A stretch of DNA of 64,000 nucleotides from the NCBI RefSeq assembly GCF_038396675.1, contig NC_088933.1, positions 21,776,001 through 21,840,000 of the forward strand, in the 5' to 3' direction. Position numbers and translations under genes: made by a program. This document shows, one piece after another, positions 9,461 to 21,344 of this stretch. The stretch is from Hydra vulgaris. Lineage: Eukaryota; Cnidaria; Hydrozoa; Anthoathecata; Hydridae. The notes under the pieces were generated by a model that was not told the origin of the DNA, made no database searches, and saw nothing but the letters and a program-made list of their open reading frames with translations. How positions within the stretch are numbered: position 1 is the stretch's first letter; each line of letters opens with the position of its first letter.

Positions 9461-10141
9461 AAAAAATGAGCCAGGACCTGCCTTTTTCTACTACTTATAT
9501 TGGTACGCATTTATTTTTGATTTAACGGCAAACTGGTAAACCGGTATTGCAATCCCAATTACAAAAATAATATTTTTTTTTGCTATAGTTGTAAGCACGC
9601 CACACCTCTTTATCTCCGAGTATCTTTAGACTTTTTTTTTTTTTATATGCCGTTTTATAATATACACAGTTTCGAAGCATATAAATAAAAATAAATATTG
9701 GCAGGGCAAGAAAAAGACTTATTTGGCCTTATCACCGAGCCCCATTCTCACGTATTTACAAAAAAGGTAATATTTAAATATCTTTAGTTAGCAAACTATT
9801 TATTAAAAAAAATATAAAAGTAAAATAGATAACAATTTGTTGTCTTTTAAAGAAAAGTTTAAAGAACCAAAATTTAAGGAAAGAGTAAGATCAAGTGAAT
9901 AAGAAAAAATAAATAAGATATGATAATTTGCTTAAAACTTAAAAATTTAAAAACAAAAAGTAAATAAATTAATACACACCATAGAAATAACATAAATAAA
10001 TTAGTATACTTCATAGAAATAATGTAAATAAATTAGGAAACGCCATAGAGGTAATACCATAATTAAGGTAATAAAAAAAAATATTGATACACTCAGTGAC
10101 ATAATTTTTGTATTAATTATTTTTTGTATTTGAGTTTTAAT
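9461..10141. other. AT-rich stretch without a gene between Polinton and LINE
   Basis: No coding pattern on either strand. It holds A/T runs and short repeats such as two AATAAATTAGKAWAC-like copies near 9970-10040. It probably contains the Polinton right end and the LINE 3' tail. Confidence 0.5.
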
Positions 10142-13100
10142 TTAAATTTTGTATTTGAGTTTTAATTTTAAAAAACATTTAAAATCGGATATATTAAAAT
10201 CCATAAGTAAGAATGGCTGTTTTGATTCATTTTTAAACTGTTCTACACTAGTTTTATGTGTATTTACAATTTTGGGAAACATTTTCCACAAGTAAGGTCC
10301 ACGATAAAGAACTGAATATGAAGTTAGTTTTAAATTATATTTTGGGACAACAAAGTTGTTATTTGAAAATTTTGTTGGATATTAATGAATTGATGAACTA
10401 TTTTGTCAAAATAGGATTGAAATATTTTAGGAGATAATCCTATATTTGTTTTATACATGAACATTAAAACTTCGTGTAAGTTGATTTTATGAATATTTAA
10501 TGCTTTAAGTATATGCAGAAGAGGCTCACAAGGTAGAGTTCTACTAGCTCCAAAAATTATTCTGCACGTGTTTTGTTTACAGTACAAGTTTTTAAATTTT
10601 GTATAGTTTGTACTTGCCCATATAATATTGCAATAAATTAAATAACAATGAATAAAATAGAAGTATAAACTTTTTAAAGAACTACTGTTTAAAAATGGTT
10701 TAGTCCTATACATCATTGCTAAATTTTTTAATATTTTGTTTTGAATACTTTTTATATGTAAACTCCAACGTAATTGTTCATCTAAGATTACGCCTAGAAA
10801 GTTTACTAACTTTTCTTTTTTAATGTTAATGTTATTGATTATTAGATTAGGCAGTTTGATGGGAATATTTTTTAATTTATTCACTTTGTGGAACAAAATA
10901 AATTTGGTTTTATCCACATTTAGGGAAAATTTATTACTTTTAAACCACTCATTAACTTTCAATAATTGTTCGTTTGTTGTATAGTGTATTAATATCTCTG
11001 TGGGAATAAAAAAGATTGGAGTCATCTGCAAAAAGAATTTAATATTTAATAGGTCTGTTGTTAAATTTAAATCATTAATGTACACTAGGAACAACAGTGG
11101 TCCTAAAAGAGAGCCCAGGGAAACCCCACAAGTTACGGCAGTCGGGAATGTTTGTTTTTGTTCATACACTATAAATTGTTTTCTATCGGTCAAATAACTT
11201 TTGAACCAAAGTAAGTTGTTATTTTTTACTCCATAGTGTTCAAGTTTTTTTATTAGTATATTATGATTAACGGTATCAAAAGCTTTTGACAGATCAATGA
11301 AAACTCCTAAGGTAAAATAGTTACTACTGAATGCACTTGATATTTGAATGACTAGTTCAACCACTGCATGCTCCGTTGAGTTTGTTTTTTTTGAAACCAA
11401 ATTGTTGTGAATACAGCATATCGTTTTCTGATAAGTGATTAAAAAGCTTATTGTACATTATTCTCTCAAGTAATTTTAAAAAACAAGGTAAAATAGATAT
11501 AGGCCTATATTTAGAGATATTTGAGTCATATCCGGACTTGAATATCGGCGTGATTCGTGCAATTTTTAGCTATTCAGGGACAACACCTGTTTTAAGTGAA
11601 AGATTAAATATGTGAAATAACGAGGGTTCTATTATATTATATACTGATTTTACAACATTAACGTTAATTTTATCAAATCCAGCACTTTTGTTAGTTTTAA
11701 AGTAAAAAAAGGCGGTTTGCAATTCAATTAGTTTTAAATTAGGTTCATCCATAACTTTATCGTAATTTTTTAAATAAGATTCAAATGGTGTTGAATTCAT
11801 AGGAATTTTTAACGCCAATTTCGGACCAACATTAGTAAAGAAGCTGTTTAGTTTTTCAGCAATAATTGATTTATCATAAATTGTGTTTTTATCAATTGTT
11901 ATTTGTTTTGGCATAATTATTTTTTCCTATTATTTCTTTAATTACACTCCATGTTTTTTTAATGTTTCCGGTGGCTTTACTTAATAGCTTTGGATAATAA
12001 AGCTTTTTTGAGTTCTAAAGAATTTTTGCTTTTTCAAATATATTTTTATAATTTTTATATATCATTTCGTTTTTATAGTTTGTTTTTTTAAGTACTTGTC
12101 GTATAACTTTTGTTTTCTTTTTGAAGATTTTAGTAACCCGTTAGACATCCATGGAGTTAAAACAGTTTTGGTTTTTACAATAATTATTTTTTCAGGAAAT
12201 GCTTGATCATATTGCTTGCAGATTTGATTTAAAAATAGATTATATGCGTTGTTAACGTCATGTGACTGCAATACCAGATTCCAATCAACGTTGTCTTTTA
12301 AAAGATTTTGAAATTTTTTTACAGAGTTTTCATTGATCTGTTGCCTAAATATAATATAATATAATGGATTGAGAAGGAAGACTGTTAAATAATATATTGT
12401 TAGTAACTAGAAATGTTGGGAAATGATCCAATAAGTCAGTTTTGATCATGCCTGTGTAAAGACGGTTATTAAGATGGTTATTAGTTATTATATTATTAAG
12501 AAGTGTGTATTAGAAGAGTTTTTAGTCACTCTCGTTGGCTTGTTTATTGTCGGAATTAAATTATTTTGAAGAAGAGTATTTATAAAATTGTAAACATTAT
12601 TATTGGAAGTATGGTTTATTAGGTCAATGTTAAAATCCTCAACGAAGTAGGCATGACTTCGGGTTTTATTTATATTTGTGAAGAAAGGTTTAAAATGAGT
12701 TTTAAATTTTTTTAAGCTAGTAGATGGAGGTCTATATGTGGCGTTTTTAATTATTTTTTTGTGGTTTTATTAATTCAATGCATAATGACTCACAATCTAT
12801 TTCATTTACACAGAGATCGTGACGTAAATTATAACTAATTGAGTTGTGAACAAAAATACATACGCCTCCACCAACACCAAAACCACATGGTAGGTGAACT
12901 GATGATTAATCAATTAGTTCAAATTGGGCATTTGTTTCACCACGCTTACACCAAGTTTTCGTAAGACAAATAATTTTAAAATCGTGCTTTAATTCATCCA
13001 ACAAAGACCTAAGATTTTCAAAAATTTTATTTAAACTCCGAATATTAATGTTTAAAATTGAAAAACTATTTTTATTTTTTTGAAGATATTGAGAAGATTC

Positions 13101-13229
13101 AATAACTGTATAGTATTGGCTTTCAGATATTTTTTGATTAAAGTTATTAGAGTCATCGACGTCACTGAGTACGACATTTTCATCCAAAAATTTAATTATA
13201 AAGTTTTCCTCCATTTTAAAGTAACGCAT
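10142..13229 (-). pseudogene. LINE copy A, ORF2 (endonuclease plus reverse transcriptase), broken
   Basis: Minus-strand remnant of a CR1/L2/Jockey-like non-LTR retrotransposon. The apurinic-type endonuclease begins near 13080 (FSILNINIRSLNK), continues with KIICLTKTW (E to K at the usual LTETW), GGVCIFVHNSISYNLR near 12870 and DHFPTFLVTN near 12430. A linker at 12271-12062 has TPWMSNGLLKSSK. RT follows with IFKSGYDSNISKYRPISIL near 11500, FIDLSKAFDTVNHNILIKKL near 11270, CGVSLGSLLGPLLFLVYINDL near 11100, and the catalytic FADDSNLFY near 11020 lying out of frame between two compensating indels. The C-terminal LYRGPYLWKM lies near 10290. There is a stop before 11570, frameshifts near 11400 and 10360, and many breaks in the endonuclease. 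Same family as the copies near 50.4 and 55.7 kb. Confidence 0.9.
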
Positions 13230-13439
13230 ATATAAATAAACGCAAAATAGTTAATAAAATAGTTAGCAATAGTTAAAAGAAAATTAATAAACTTTTACTC
13301 TTACTGACACGGATTCGGGATTTCTTTCGTTTTCTTAGACACCCACTCGCGTACAATCAGCTTATCATATGATATGTATGCAAATTTTCCCAGCTGCCGC
13401 TCAATTTTTATTTTTTCTTATTAAGTTTTGAAGCAAAAC

Positions 13440-13865
13440 TTCTTATTTCGTTTTGAAGCAAAAATTTTTGTTTATGTAGATATTTTCACCCTTTAATTTA
13501 CAAGATTTTTTAAAATTTCTACCTTAACTTTGAAGTCTAACAGCTTAATAATAATTGTGCGTGGTGTATTTGCATCTCGACGTCCACTGCGATGCGCTCG
13601 TTCGATTCTCACATTTTTTACCCCTAGAGTCTCCTCAAAAAGTTTAATCACTTTTATTTCACTTTCGGGCCACGTTTCATTTTCATTATCTTTGATGCCA
13701 TCAATCCTAAGGTCATTTCTTTGCGACCGATCCTCAATTTCTCTAAGTTTTATTTTGAAGTCAATAAACTCATCGTTTTAAAGTGCTTCGGTTTTACAAA
13801 ATCTTTTTTTTTTCAATAGACTCAATATTATTTTTGATCTTTTTCTCGATGAGTTCCTCCTGAAA
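13440..13865 (-). pseudogene. LINE copy A, ORF1 fragment
   Basis: The minus strand reads IEDRSQRNDLRIDGIKDNEN, then WPESEIKVIKLFEETLGVKN and IERAHRSGRR, then RTIIIKLLDFK. This is the coiled-coil/RRM pattern of L1-type ORF1 nucleic-acid-binding proteins (N-L-R-I-x-G and IERAHR blocks). Stops follow LVN and there is a frame change into YINKNFCFKTK near 13460. It lies upstream of ORF2 on the same strand, so copy A carried both ORFs. Confidence 0.75.
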
Positions 13866-14089
13866 ACTTAAACTTTATTTTATATCATTTATAGTTATGT
13901 TTTAGCGAGCTACAAAGCTAACATATAAAGCTATCAATATATTGCTTTGAAATGTATACACATAGCTATAGTGATGTCAATTTTTCTTCGGATTTCAAAT
14001 TTTTCGGCTCAAGTCTTATAAATTATTTTACTTTTAAAAAGTTTTGCTTTTGAATATTTAATATACAATTTTTGCGAAAATCAATACTC

Positions 14090-15800
14090 TGCAGAAAATA
14101 TTTTTTAAAACGCAAAAAATGATAGACTAAGTCAGCGTCGTTATAATCAATAATATTATTCCAATGAAATTAGGATAAATGTTCCTTGAATGCTGTACAG
14201 TTCTCTTCTGTGAAAAACAGTTTCTGTTCTGTTTCTATTTCTTTGATTCACAGCTATTATTATAGTTTGTCTTTTGGACGGTCCCATTACGTTTTCATCA
14301 TATTCATGTAACCATTTTCGCTTAATCTAATCTTAAATTTCATCTTCATATTCCGTGTTAGCATATTTTGGTATTTCATATTTAGCAACTTTTTTTAACA
14401 GTCGATTGGGTTCGTTGCGATCCCTCCATTTTCATTTGATTTTCCATTCAAAACCATCAAAGGTTGTTTCATTGCGTTACTTTTTAATTGAAGTTTTATC
14501 AACCTCAAATTTGTTTGAATCTACCATTTCGCAACAGATAATCTTAAACTTTGTCATTCCAGATGAAAAAATAAAAACTCCTCGGAATAATTAATTGGAA
14601 CTCAATCCGAGAATCACATCAACTCTAAATGGTCAGAAATCTATCAGAATACCTTCAAAACTTACTTCAATATCTTACTTCAAACTTTTAAAGTCAAAAT
14701 TGTGGATCCAATACATTGAGGTAACTTTCCCTTAAAAGTCATGACTTTTTGAGAGTTTAAACTTTTATTTTGATTTTTTTTTTTTTTAATTTTTATTTTT
14801 AGATGCCCCAAGAAGTCCTAATGGTCTTGTCACAGAGCACCGCGGATGTGCATTTAACCGGGAAGTTCATGCCTCCTTCTTTACCGTGACGCGAAAATTT
14901 GTCCAGAGCTCGTTTCGAACCTGGATCTCCTGCTTATTAAGCAGGCGCTCTAATCACTGCGCTACGGCCACACTAATTTTAGAACAAAAACTTGTGATTT
15001 AAAATCGTCTTTAAACATCCTTTGTCCACAATAACTGTCACCACCAAACCATTACTTTTTAACCGAATAAAAGATATTGCGCTAATTCACTGCTGTTCAG
15101 AAGCGAGGTCGCGCAGACTCCTCGCTTCTGCAATCATTTCCCTTCATCTTTAGGAATTTTGACGGCACCTGTCTTTTGTTACCACATTTGAAGCACCAAA
15201 AAGATTTGAAAGTAAGCTCTTTGTGTTTAAACAATTCTTCGCGATGTGGTGTAACCCCCTGCAGTTGTATCATTTTAAAGGATTTTTTGTAGTATGATGC
15301 TAAGACAAAGCACCAATTGCATTGCTGTCATTTTTTTCATGCTATTTGAAGCAGTTCTCACATTAGGTAACATAATATTGATTTGGTCCATATTGCTTGA
15401 AATCTTGATGATAAAATCTCGGGCAATTCCACGCTAAACGCCAAATGCATTGACTCATTTTGACAATTTCGAAAGATAAGTCGATCGTTTCAAATCAGTC
15501 AAAAATGCATTAGTTTTTTCTACTTCATTTAATTTTTATTTTGTGAAAAACTCATATGCATTGCAAGCATAACACGCCAGCAACACACGCTTGATTTTGT
15601 GCATCTTGCTTATCGTTAATGGTTAAAACGTCATTAACTGAATCAGCAATTTTTCGAAGAAGAATTTGAAAAAGTAGTTCCAGCTTTTTGTTCTGCATTT
15701 ACACCAATCACTTTTGTTCTTTTTGTCAACACAACAGCATTTGAATCTCTATCATACGTTTCAAACATATCGAATAATTTCATACTTGATTCCATGCCCG
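14090..15800 (-). mobile_element. LTR-type retrotransposon relic (protease/RT region), unclassified
   Basis: Minus-strand fragments without an intact frame. Near 15190-15230 FWCFKCGNKR is zinc-knuckle-like. Near 14600-14680 there is VDVILGL followed by GMTKFKI, as in retroviral proteases. Near 14500-14290 come FDGFEWKI, a K-W-R-D region, then EYEDEI and KRKWLHEYDENVMGPSKRQT, matching the pre-RT and first RT block (W-L-x-x-Y-x(5)-GP) of retroelement pol proteins. Many stops and shifts. The SINE at 14772-14971 separates the knuckle-like part from the protease/RT part. The clade (BEL-, DIRS- or other) cannot be told by eye. Confidence 0.45.
14772..14971 (-). mobile_element. tRNA-derived SINE, copy 1
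   Basis: The minus strand starts at 14971 with a tRNA-like head: an A box (TAGCGCAGTGATTAGAGCGC), a 5-bp anticodon-like stem (CCTGC/GCAGG) with 7-nt loop TTAATAA, and a B box in GGTTCGAAACG. A ~100-bp tRNA-unrelated body follows, then an A-rich tail (14800-14772). The same body and head occur at 62607-62792 on the plus strand. Head, body and poly(A) identify a Pol III SINE rather than a functional tRNA gene. Confidence 0.88.
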
Positions 15801-16296
15801 GTTTCCTCGGTTATTTGTAACTTTCTCGCATAAACACTAAGATTAAAATGTTTTTTTTCTTTTCTTTACGCGATGAAAATCTTTCTTTTACATATTTTAA
15901 TTTTTAATTACATTTTTTTTTTTAATTTTTTTAATTACATTTTTTAATTACATTTTTTAATTTATAAACATCAAAAACAACTCACTTAACCCGTGTTTTA
16001 TTTCTATTAACCCTGGTTATATGTTAATTTATAAACCTGAAAAATAACTTTCAAAACCCGCGTTAAAATATTTACAATAATCACTAACTAAAAAGCCACT
16101 TGAATTACAATCAACTTGATACCAAAGAATATTCTAGAAGATTTACGTAATACAATCACAACTACGTATAACTTCAAAGGAATCGTAGCCTCTAGATTTC
16201 TATAGTTCGATGAGAAGTGTTCTATATCTTTAGCTTAAGTAGAGCTTTATGATTTTACTAATCAGCCATGGACTATTTTTTCTAAATATCTGAGTA
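15801..16296. other. stretch without a recognised gene
   Basis: T-rich runs and a repeated 'TTTTTAATTACATTTTTTAATT' type motif at 15895-15960; no coding pattern seen. Confidence 0.5.
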
Positions 16297-16304
16297 CCTT
16301 AATG

Positions 16305-17127
16305 CAGGGGTGGCGCTAGCATTTTTTGGTCTTTCAGATATCTAACTTCCAGACATTGAGCTAACTCCAAACATTTATATATTTATACTTATGTTAAATA
16401 AGGATGTTTTTTAAAAACTGCGATGATTGGAGCCTAGGAACAAAAAGCCCTATAATTTTAGCCCCCCCCCCCCCCATGCTCCACACATGAGAGTAACAAG
16501 TTGATGAAATATTTTTTGTACTATTTTCAACTAGACTTATATTCATCGATAAATTTTAAATTTCATAGTAATTATTTTTATATTTATTTCATAGTATAAT
16601 ATTTTAGCGTTAAAAAAAAATGACCATATAAAGTTTAAACCCCCTCAATTTGAGGGGGTTGCAAATTTTATATGATCATAATTTTTGAGAGACTTATATT
16701 CATCGATAAATTTTAAATTTCATAGTAATTATTTTTATATTTATTTCATAGTATAATATTTTAGCGTTAAAAAAAAATGACCATATAAAGTTTAAACCCC
16801 CTCAATTTGAGGGGGTTGCAAATTTTATATGATCATAATTTTTGAGAGCTGAGAAATTATACTATGAAACTTAAAATTTCTCGATGAATATAAGTCTAGT
16901 TGAAAATAGTACAAAAGATATTTCATCAACTTGTTGCTCTCTCGTTTGGAGCAAGGGAGGGGGGGGGAGCTAAAATTTTGGGACTTTTTGATCCCAGGTT
17001 CCAATCATTGCAATTTTCTGCAAAGCATCCTTATTTGACATTAGTATAAACATATAAATGTTTGGAGTTTGCTCCATGTCTAGAAGTTAGATATCTCGAA
17101 GACGAAAAAATGTTGGCGCCACCCCTG
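16305..17127. mobile_element. palindromic hAT-like MITE with 8-bp target duplication
   Basis: Long inverted arms (about 330 bp with mismatches) begin CAGGGGTGGCGC and end with its complement. Both sides carry the identical octamer CCTTAATG (16297-16304 and 17128-17135), the 8-bp duplication typical of hAT elements, whose ends often start CAG/CAGGG. The centre holds a perfect 157-bp tandem duplication (16534-16690 = 16691-16847), each unit containing the palindrome CCCCCTCAATTTGAGGGGG. C/G homopolymers occur at corresponding arm positions (16460-16475 and 16960-16969). No ORF, so it is non-autonomous. Confidence 0.88.
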
Positions 17128-17249
17128 CCTTAATGTAAATTAAGGAGTTATTATTTCGTATATTAACAAATTAGCGAACGGCTAGCCGTTTGCTAATTAT
17201 TATTATTTAAAAAAATTATTGTAATAACTTAATTCAAATAGTATAAATA

Positions 17250-18080
17250 GGGAAAAGGCGCCTATGATGACATACATAACTTTGAAGTTTCATTATTCAG
17301 TATCCTGAAGACCAAGAATAAACGTCTTGATATGGATACATGTAGAACACTAATAAATGCCAGAAATTATGCAAATTTACGCTTTCGTGCTACACAGCAG
17401 CAGTGTAAAAATTCGCACATGCGCGTAAGAAATAATGCGTTTTATGTGTTTTTTGAACCAATTAATTTTTATTGAAGTAAAAATTCCTTTTTGCTTCCCT
17501 AAGAAATATGTTGTTTTTATGAAGAAAAAAAAAGGTTTTCCGAACATTGCAATACACATAAATCGTTTCCCAATAATTTCCCTAACATTTCCTAATATTG
17601 CAATACACCTAACTCGTCAGTATGCCATCATAGGAAGAAGTCATCATTTTCATTTAAACAAGCTGTCTGTCTTGTTCAAAAGATAATATTAAAATAAGTA
17701 TTCCACTTAACTAGCACAAAACTTGGAAATAAAATGCATGAAAATTTCATTTCTGCACAGTCAATAATAAAATCACATTTTTAATTATATAAAGGGGTTA
17801 AAAATACAACAGCACATCACAAAATTGATTTTAGTTGATTATAAAAGCAATATTTGTGCATAAGGAACGTATTTTTACTAAAACTAATGTAAAGCCAGAT
17901 TAGGCATGTAGGTATCATCACTATTTCGCCATAACCAATATTTATGAAAATGTGACCGGTATGTATTGAATATGAAAATTTGACCGGTATGCCATCATAG
18001 GCGCTATGTCATCATAGGCGCTATGTCATCATAGGCGCTATGTCATCATAGGCGCTATGCCATCATAGGCACCTTTCCCC
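17250..18080. mobile_element. TA-flanked TIR element (GGGGAAAGGCGCC family), copy 1
   Basis: Ends GGGAAAAGGCGCCTATGATG... and ...CATCATAGGCACCTTTCCCC, flanked by TA on both sides (17248-17249, 18081-18082). Inside the right end is a 17-bp tandem array (GCGCTATGTCATCATAG, about four units, 17995-18068) built from the terminal motif. An open frame of 83 codons at 17435-17686 resembles one in the second copy (45819-46097 minus), sharing YAIIGRSHHFH; whether this is conserved coding or only shared element DNA is unclear. Confidence 0.8.
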
Positions 18081-18082
18081 TA

Positions 18083-19765
<1,683 letters not shown>

Positions 19766-20183
19766 ATGTAGCATGCGACACAAATTTTTAATTTTGAAAT
19801 GTCTGTTGGGACATTGCATTTTAATGTATTCTAAATGATTGTTCCATTTATAATAAATATGTTTTTTCTTTTTTTTTTTGTATATTAACATTTGTAATTT
19901 TTTAGAATTTAAAAGCTTTGATAATTTGATAAACCTTCGTAAGTAGGGTGACCAGAATACTCTTTTTTATGTAAAAGAGCACAGCACAAAATTAAGTTCA
20001 TTAAGTTTTGACGATGTGCTCTCCTACATAAAAAAGTGTTTCTGGTCAGCCTATTATAGGCTATGCTGTTTAACTTGGAAGAGTTAGCTAACCAACTAAT
20101 AAAGTAACTTACTTTATTTTTTTTTCCCTTGAAGTCAGTTTTGTGATAATTTAAATATCTTTAAAAAAGTTTGTATTTTTTTA

Positions 20184-20266
<83 letters not shown>
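20184..20266. repeat. (TA)n microsatellite at the Penelope-like element 3' end
   Basis: Uninterrupted TA repeat about 65 bp from the terminal sequence of the Penelope-like element. A second (TA)n tract borders the other end at 25510. Confidence 0.95.
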
Positions 20267-20269
<3 letters not shown>

Positions 20270-20361
20270 TATGGTAGTGTATTCTACAAAAAGAGTGCTC
20301 AATGTTCTTAAAGAACAGAGCAATAATAAATTAATAAAAACACTAATCTAATTTTTAGTTG

Positions 20362-20404
20362 TCCTCAACAGCATGTTTCTCCATCATTTGGTTCATCAGG
20401 AAGA
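20362..20404 (-). ncRNA. hammerhead ribozyme-like fold in the Penelope-like element
   Basis: Reading the minus strand from 20404: stem I strand TCTTC, core CTGATGA (20399-20393), stem II with CCA...TGG closing a 5-nt loop, core GAAA (20379-20376), stem III ACA/TGT with a 3-nt loop, then the site TGT-T followed by GAGGA, which pairs with TCTTC (4 Watson-Crick pairs plus a G-U). This is a minimal type with a very short stem III, the form described in Penelope-like elements. Weak point: stem II starts with an A-A mismatch instead of the usual G-C. The inverted copy near 25431-25470 has lost the G of GAAA and stem I. Self-cleavage is untested. Confidence 0.65.
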
Positions 20405-21344
20405 ATGTCTAAACATCAAAAAGTTCAAATTATAGAAAAATTGGTTCTCAGGAAGTTGGATATTGTTATAATTAGTTATGTAATAACTGTAGTATTTTGC
20501 AACCAGGAAGTTGCATCAACTACATCAGATAATTAAAAAATCATGAAAAAAGTTCTTTAGAATTAGGATAATTTTAGACTGGTCATTTGTTTTTATAATT
20601 TTTTTTTAAAAACTTATTTTCATGTCTGCATTTAGAAATTTATTCAGATTTTTTATTTAGTAAATTTTCTTGATTTAAATGACAATAGTTTCAAATTTTT
20701 CTTGTAAATATAGTATACATATTTTGGAAATGTTATTATTGGCAGGTGCAGTTTTAGAATAGACCAGTTTAATTTTAAATTAATATTTTTTTCTTTTAGT
20801 TGCCAAATATCTTTTGACAGCATGTCTCTTTTGAGTATTTTTTATGTTTAAAAGATTGTTTGTGGTTGGCATAACGTTTTTTCCATTTACCCTCGGTTAA
20901 GCCAATATATTGTTTATCAGGGTTGTTTTGCAAGGAAACAATGCATTTTTAAATAATATTTTTTGATAAGCATTTGCCATTCATAGGGCAGTCAATTTTT
21001 TGCTTGCAGTTACAATTTTCAGTATTTTTTTCTTTGAGAAATTCATTTTTATAAATCAACTTAAAATTATGGCCTTTAATAATTCTTTCAATATTTTTTG
21101 TTCAGCTATATGCTATATAATAGTGTTTTTGTTAAAAATTTTGTGCAATTTATTAGAGGGAAGGAAATGTTTGTCAACTAATTTTTAAAATGCTTTTCCA
21201 ATATTTGTTGAAGCATTTTTGCTGTACGGAGGGTTGAAACAAGTTGTATTTTTATTTCCATTTTGCTTTTTTGCAATTTTTGTTTCAAATTTTAGCTTGA
21301 AATTTTTAAATCCGCTTTTTTTAAGAGCATCTTTATACATGCTA

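Noticed and set aside
13530-13781. Plus-strand 83-codon frame rich in Ser and Leu
   Set aside because: Antisense shadow of the LINE ORF1 remnant, which has recognisable motifs on the minus strand.
14355-14594. Plus-strand 79-codon frame
   Set aside because: Lies opposite the retrotransposon protease/RT relic; the minus strand carries the family signal.
14880-14971. tRNA gene
   Set aside because: A and B boxes are clear but the sequence continues into a conserved body and poly(A), and a second copy has the same structure; it is a SINE head.
17985-18070. CRISPR-like array of short direct repeats
   Set aside because: Units are head-to-tail without spacers, inside a eukaryotic MITE; no cas genes and eukaryotic context.
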